NCBI RefSeq assembly: GCF_003583765.1
Contig: NZ_QXQA01000006.1
Location: forward strand, 62,001 to 126,000
DNA: 64,000 nt
Direction: 5' to 3'
Origin: Paenibacillus nanensis
Lineage (GTDB): Bacteria > Bacillota > Bacilli > Paenibacillales > Paenibacillaceae
The position numbers and the translations under genes are program-made. This document shows positions 61,878 to 64,000 of this stretch, piece by piece (position 1 is the stretch's first letter; every line of letters begins with the position of its first letter). The notes beneath the pieces are model-generated. The model was given only the letters and a program-made list of their open reading frames with translations, was not told the DNA's origin and made no database searches.

Positions 61878-62954
61878 TTAACCTTCGATACGCACCGCGT
61901 CACGCTGCGCGATGAGCGACAGCTCCGCCGCTTTGAACGTATGCTCCTGCGTCATCGCGTTTTCGGTTCCGTTCAAACAATCGAGGATCAGCTCGCCGAA
62001 ATACGGGTAGCCGACCTTGCCTTTCAGCCTCATGTGCTGCTCGCCATCGCCATTCACCAGGTACAGCTGATCGCCTTCCTGTTCTCTGCCGACATCGATA
62101 TATTTGCGGAGCTCGATATAACCTTCCGTGCCGAGAATGAGCATCCGCCCGTCGCCCCAAGTGCCGAGACCGCTTGGCGTCAGCCAGTCCACCCGCAGGT
62201 AGCCGGTCGCGCCATTTTCGCCAACCAGCGTCATATCGCCGAAGTCCTCAAGCTCCGGATAATCCTTGTTCGCATAGTTGGCTACCTTGCTGCTCACGAC
62301 CTTGGCATCCTTATTCCCCGTAAAATACAGGAACTGCTCAACCTGATGCGAGCCGATATCGCATAGGATGCCGCCGTATTTCTCTTTTTCGAAGAACCAA
62401 GCCGGACGGGACGGCGCATTCAAGCGGTGCGGTCCAAGACCAAGCACCTGCACGACTCGGCCGATCGCCCCTTTCTGGATCAGCTCGCCCGCGTAAACCG
62501 CGCTTTCGACATGGAGGCGCTCGCTGTAATACACCGCGTATTTTTTCCCCGTTTCCGCCGCCGCAGCCCGCGCTTCCTCCAGCTGCTCAAGCGTCGTGAA
62601 CGGCGCCTTATCCGTGAAATAGTGCTTTCCGCTCCGCATCACCCGCACGCCAAGCGGCCCGCGCAATGAGGTAATGGCTGCCGCCGCGACAAGCTGCACC
62701 TCGGGATCGTCCAATATTTGCTCCGCCGACTCTGCAGCCCTCACGCCCGGGTACCGCTGCACGAACGCCTCGACTCTTGCCGGATCGCTGTCATAGACCC
62801 ACTTCAGCTCGGCGCCCGCTTCGATTAACCCGTTGCACATGCCATAGATATGGCCGTGATCCAAATTCATTGCGGCAATAACAAACTCCCCTGCCTCCAC
62901 GACACGTCTTGTCCGTCCTTCCGGCGCATAATTCATACCGTCGGCTTTGCTCAT
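61878..62954 (-). CDS. Gfo/Idh/MocA-family oxidoreductase
   Basis: The 358-residue protein has an NAD-binding N-terminal domain and a C-terminal alpha/beta domain. The Lys of the family motif is seen in YFTDKAPFTT (usual EKP, here DKA), and the His of the active site in GSHQVEQFLYFTG. ATG 62954 has AAGGAG about ten bases upstream and starts five bases after the stop of the previous gene. The Rossmann loop begins AAMNLDHGHIYG, unlike the usual GxGxxG. A sugar dehydrogenase or isomerising role is likely, substrate unknown. Confidence 0.88.
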   Translation of the reverse strand: MSKADGMNYAPEGRTRRVVEAGEFVIAAMNLDHGHIYGMCNGLIEAGAELKWVYDSDPARVEAFVQRYPGVRAAESAEQILDDPEVQLVAAAAITSLRGPLGVRVMRSGKHYFTDKAPFTTLEQLEEARAAAAETGKKYAVYYSERLHVESAVYAGELIQKGAIGRVVQVLGLGPHRLNAPSRPAWFFEKEKYGGILCDIGSHQVEQFLYFTGNKDAKVVSSKVANYANKDYPELEDFGDMTLVGENGATGYLRVDWLTPSGLGTWGDGRMLILGTEGYIELRKYIDVGREQEGDQLYLVNGDGEQHMRLKGKVGYPYFGELILDCLNGTENAMTQEHTFKAAELSLIAQRDAVRIEG

Positions 62955-62958
62955 CGCT

Positions 62959-64000
62959 TTATTGCTCCTTCCGGTAGGTGGATTGTTTAATCCGTTCTTG
63001 AAGATGCTCGTAATACAGCTCCTCGTCAATCGGCAGCTCGACCCAGTTATCCGTCCAGGTCGACAGCAGCATCGCATTCGACAGCATCAGTCCTTTGATG
63101 CCTTCCTCACCCGGCGCTATCAGCTGCTCGCCATGGAGGATCGCGTTAACCCAGTTTTGGGTAATCCCTTTATGGTCGGGATTGACGCCTTGAATCGGGA
63201 TTTCGCATTTCCAGCATTCCGGCTGGCCGAAGCCGCCTTTGTACGTCGCGTTAAATTCCGGCTCGGATACGCGCAGCCGCCAGAAGGTAAGCTTATTGTC
63301 TTCGATGACGACCTTGCCGCGGTCTCCGCTGATCTCCAGCCGGTTCGTGCCCGGCGCTTCGCCTGTCGTTGTGACGAAAACGCCGGTTGCGCCGTTCTCG
63401 TATTCGACAAAAGCGGTTACATCATCCTCCACCTCAATATTCCGGTGCTTGCCGAAATAACAAAACGCTCTGACCCGCTTCGGCATCATATTGATCGTCC
63501 ATTGCCACAGATCCAATTGATGCGGGTCCTGATTCAGCAGCACGCCGCCGCCTTCTCCCGCCCAAGTTGCGCGCCATGTGCCGGAGTCATAATAGCTTTG
63601 GGAACGGTACCAATTGGTAATAATCCAATTCGTTCTTCTAATCTCGCCAAGCTCTCCGCTGTCTACCAAGTCTTTCAGCTTCTGATAAAGCGGATTCGTG
63701 CGCTGGTTATACATCATGCTGAATACGGCATCGGTCCGGGCGGCCGCGTCGTTCATCTCGCGCACCTGCTTCGTATAGACGCCGGCAGGCTTCTCGCACA
63801 GCACATGCAAATTTCGTTCAAAGCAAGCAATGGCAAGCTCCGGATGGGAATAATGCGGAGTTGCGATAAGGACGCCGTCCACAAGTCCGGAATCCATCAG
63901 CTCATACGGATCGGAGAAAAGCGCAACATCCTCTCCCGCATGCTCCTTCGCCCACTCCAGACCGCTTGGCGCGCTATCGCTGACAGCCGTCAGCTTCACG
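62959..64000 (-). CDS. Gfo/Idh/MocA-family oxidoreductase (5' end beyond window)
   Basis: At least 347 codons are open to the right edge, where the reading frame is still in the Rossmann domain (KLTAVSDSAPSGLEWA). The start therefore lies outside; the GTG at 63999 is internal. The Lys-containing motif is CEKPAGVYTKQV, and the substrate pocket shows GGVLLNQDPHQLDLWQW. It is first of the visible operon with the second oxidoreductase, VOC, SDR and ThuA genes. Paired Gfo/Idh/MocA and ThuA proteins are typical of sugar or polyol oxidation loci. Confidence 0.92.
   Translation of the reverse strand, partial: VKLTAVSDSAPSGLEWAKEHAGEDVALFSDPYELMDSGLVDGVLIATPHYSHPELAIACFERNLHVLCEKPAGVYTKQVREMNDAAARTDAVFSMMYNQRTNPLYQKLKDLVDSGELGEIRRTNWIITNWYRSQSYYDSGTWRATWAGEGGGVLLNQDPHQLDLWQWTINMMPKRVRAFCYFGKHRNIEVEDDVTAFVEYENGATGVFVTTTGEAPGTNRLEISGDRGKVVIEDNKLTFWRLRVSEPEFNATYKGGFGQPECWKCEIPIQGVNPDHKGITQNWVNAILHGEQLIAPGEEGIKGLMLSNAMLLSTWTDNWVELPIDEELYYEHLQERIKQSTYRKEQ

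Noticed and set aside
63997..63999. GTG at 63999 as the start of the last oxidoreductase
   Set aside because: The Rossmann nucleotide-binding motif that should precede this point is missing, so the gene continues beyond the window.

Overview
The window reads as chromosomal DNA of a spore-forming, plant-polysaccharide-degrading member of the Bacillota, most likely a Paenibacillus or close relative in the Paenibacillaceae. The grounds are a tricistronic GerA-type germinant receptor operon, a pheST T-box leader, a pheS-pheT-zapA-mutS2-DUF350 neighbourhood like that of Bacillus, a ydaO-type c-di-AMP riboswitch, catabolite-response (cre) sites, and YesN/Lpl-type sugar regulators and transporters. 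No tRNA or rRNA gene, insertion sequence, prophage or CRISPR array was seen.

Layout. Positions 1-18200 are a hemicellulose island, all on the minus strand: an edge-truncated GH3 glycosidase with CBM6, a YesN response regulator behind a promoter-cre pair, an operon of two Lpl-type permeases, a lipoprotein binding protein, a GH67 alpha-glucuronidase and a large GH2 enzyme, then a second binding protein and a membrane-bound sensor-AraC regulator. This resembles an aldouronate (glucuronoxylan fragment) uptake and processing unit. Positions 18300-25700 hold housekeeping enzymes: an HD 5'-nucleotidase, a tight five-gene operon (corrinoid adenosyltransferase, RluA pseudouridine synthase, ArsC/Spx-like protein, aminotransferase, 5'-3' exonuclease), and an Lrp-PatA pair. 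A 660-base gap with about 100-bp direct repeats separates the last two groups.

Positions 25865-35455 hold the germination operon in the unusual order B-A-C, cysK, an MFS transporter, a zinc-ribbon protein, a 26-residue membrane peptide, DUF350 and mutS2. Positions 35600-48800 hold a small plus-strand group (YvlD-type membrane protein, free-standing CuA lipoprotein, SDR). Next come a 12-unit hairpin array with an exact 51-bp period, a ZapA domain fused to a very long coiled coil, pheT and pheS under T-box control, CopD, a gamma-glutamylcyclotransferase-like protein and glutamate dehydrogenase.

Positions 48900-55600 hold an aldolase, a c-di-AMP riboswitch in front of a protein of unknown function, a repeat-rich gap ending in a nested inverted repeat, a putative PD-(D/E)XK nuclease with a winged helix, an ABC-2 export operon and a DinB protein. 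Positions 55680-64000 hold a kduI-deoR-kduD uronate operon, argD under tandem ARG boxes, and an edge-truncated operon of two Gfo/Idh/MocA oxidoreductases, VOC, SDR and ThuA proteins.

The least explained items are the 51-bp hairpin array beside the ZapA coiled-coil gene, the c-di-AMP riboswitch target at 50203, and the nested inverted repeat beside the nuclease-like gene. All functions are inferred from reading the sequence; no database search was possible.
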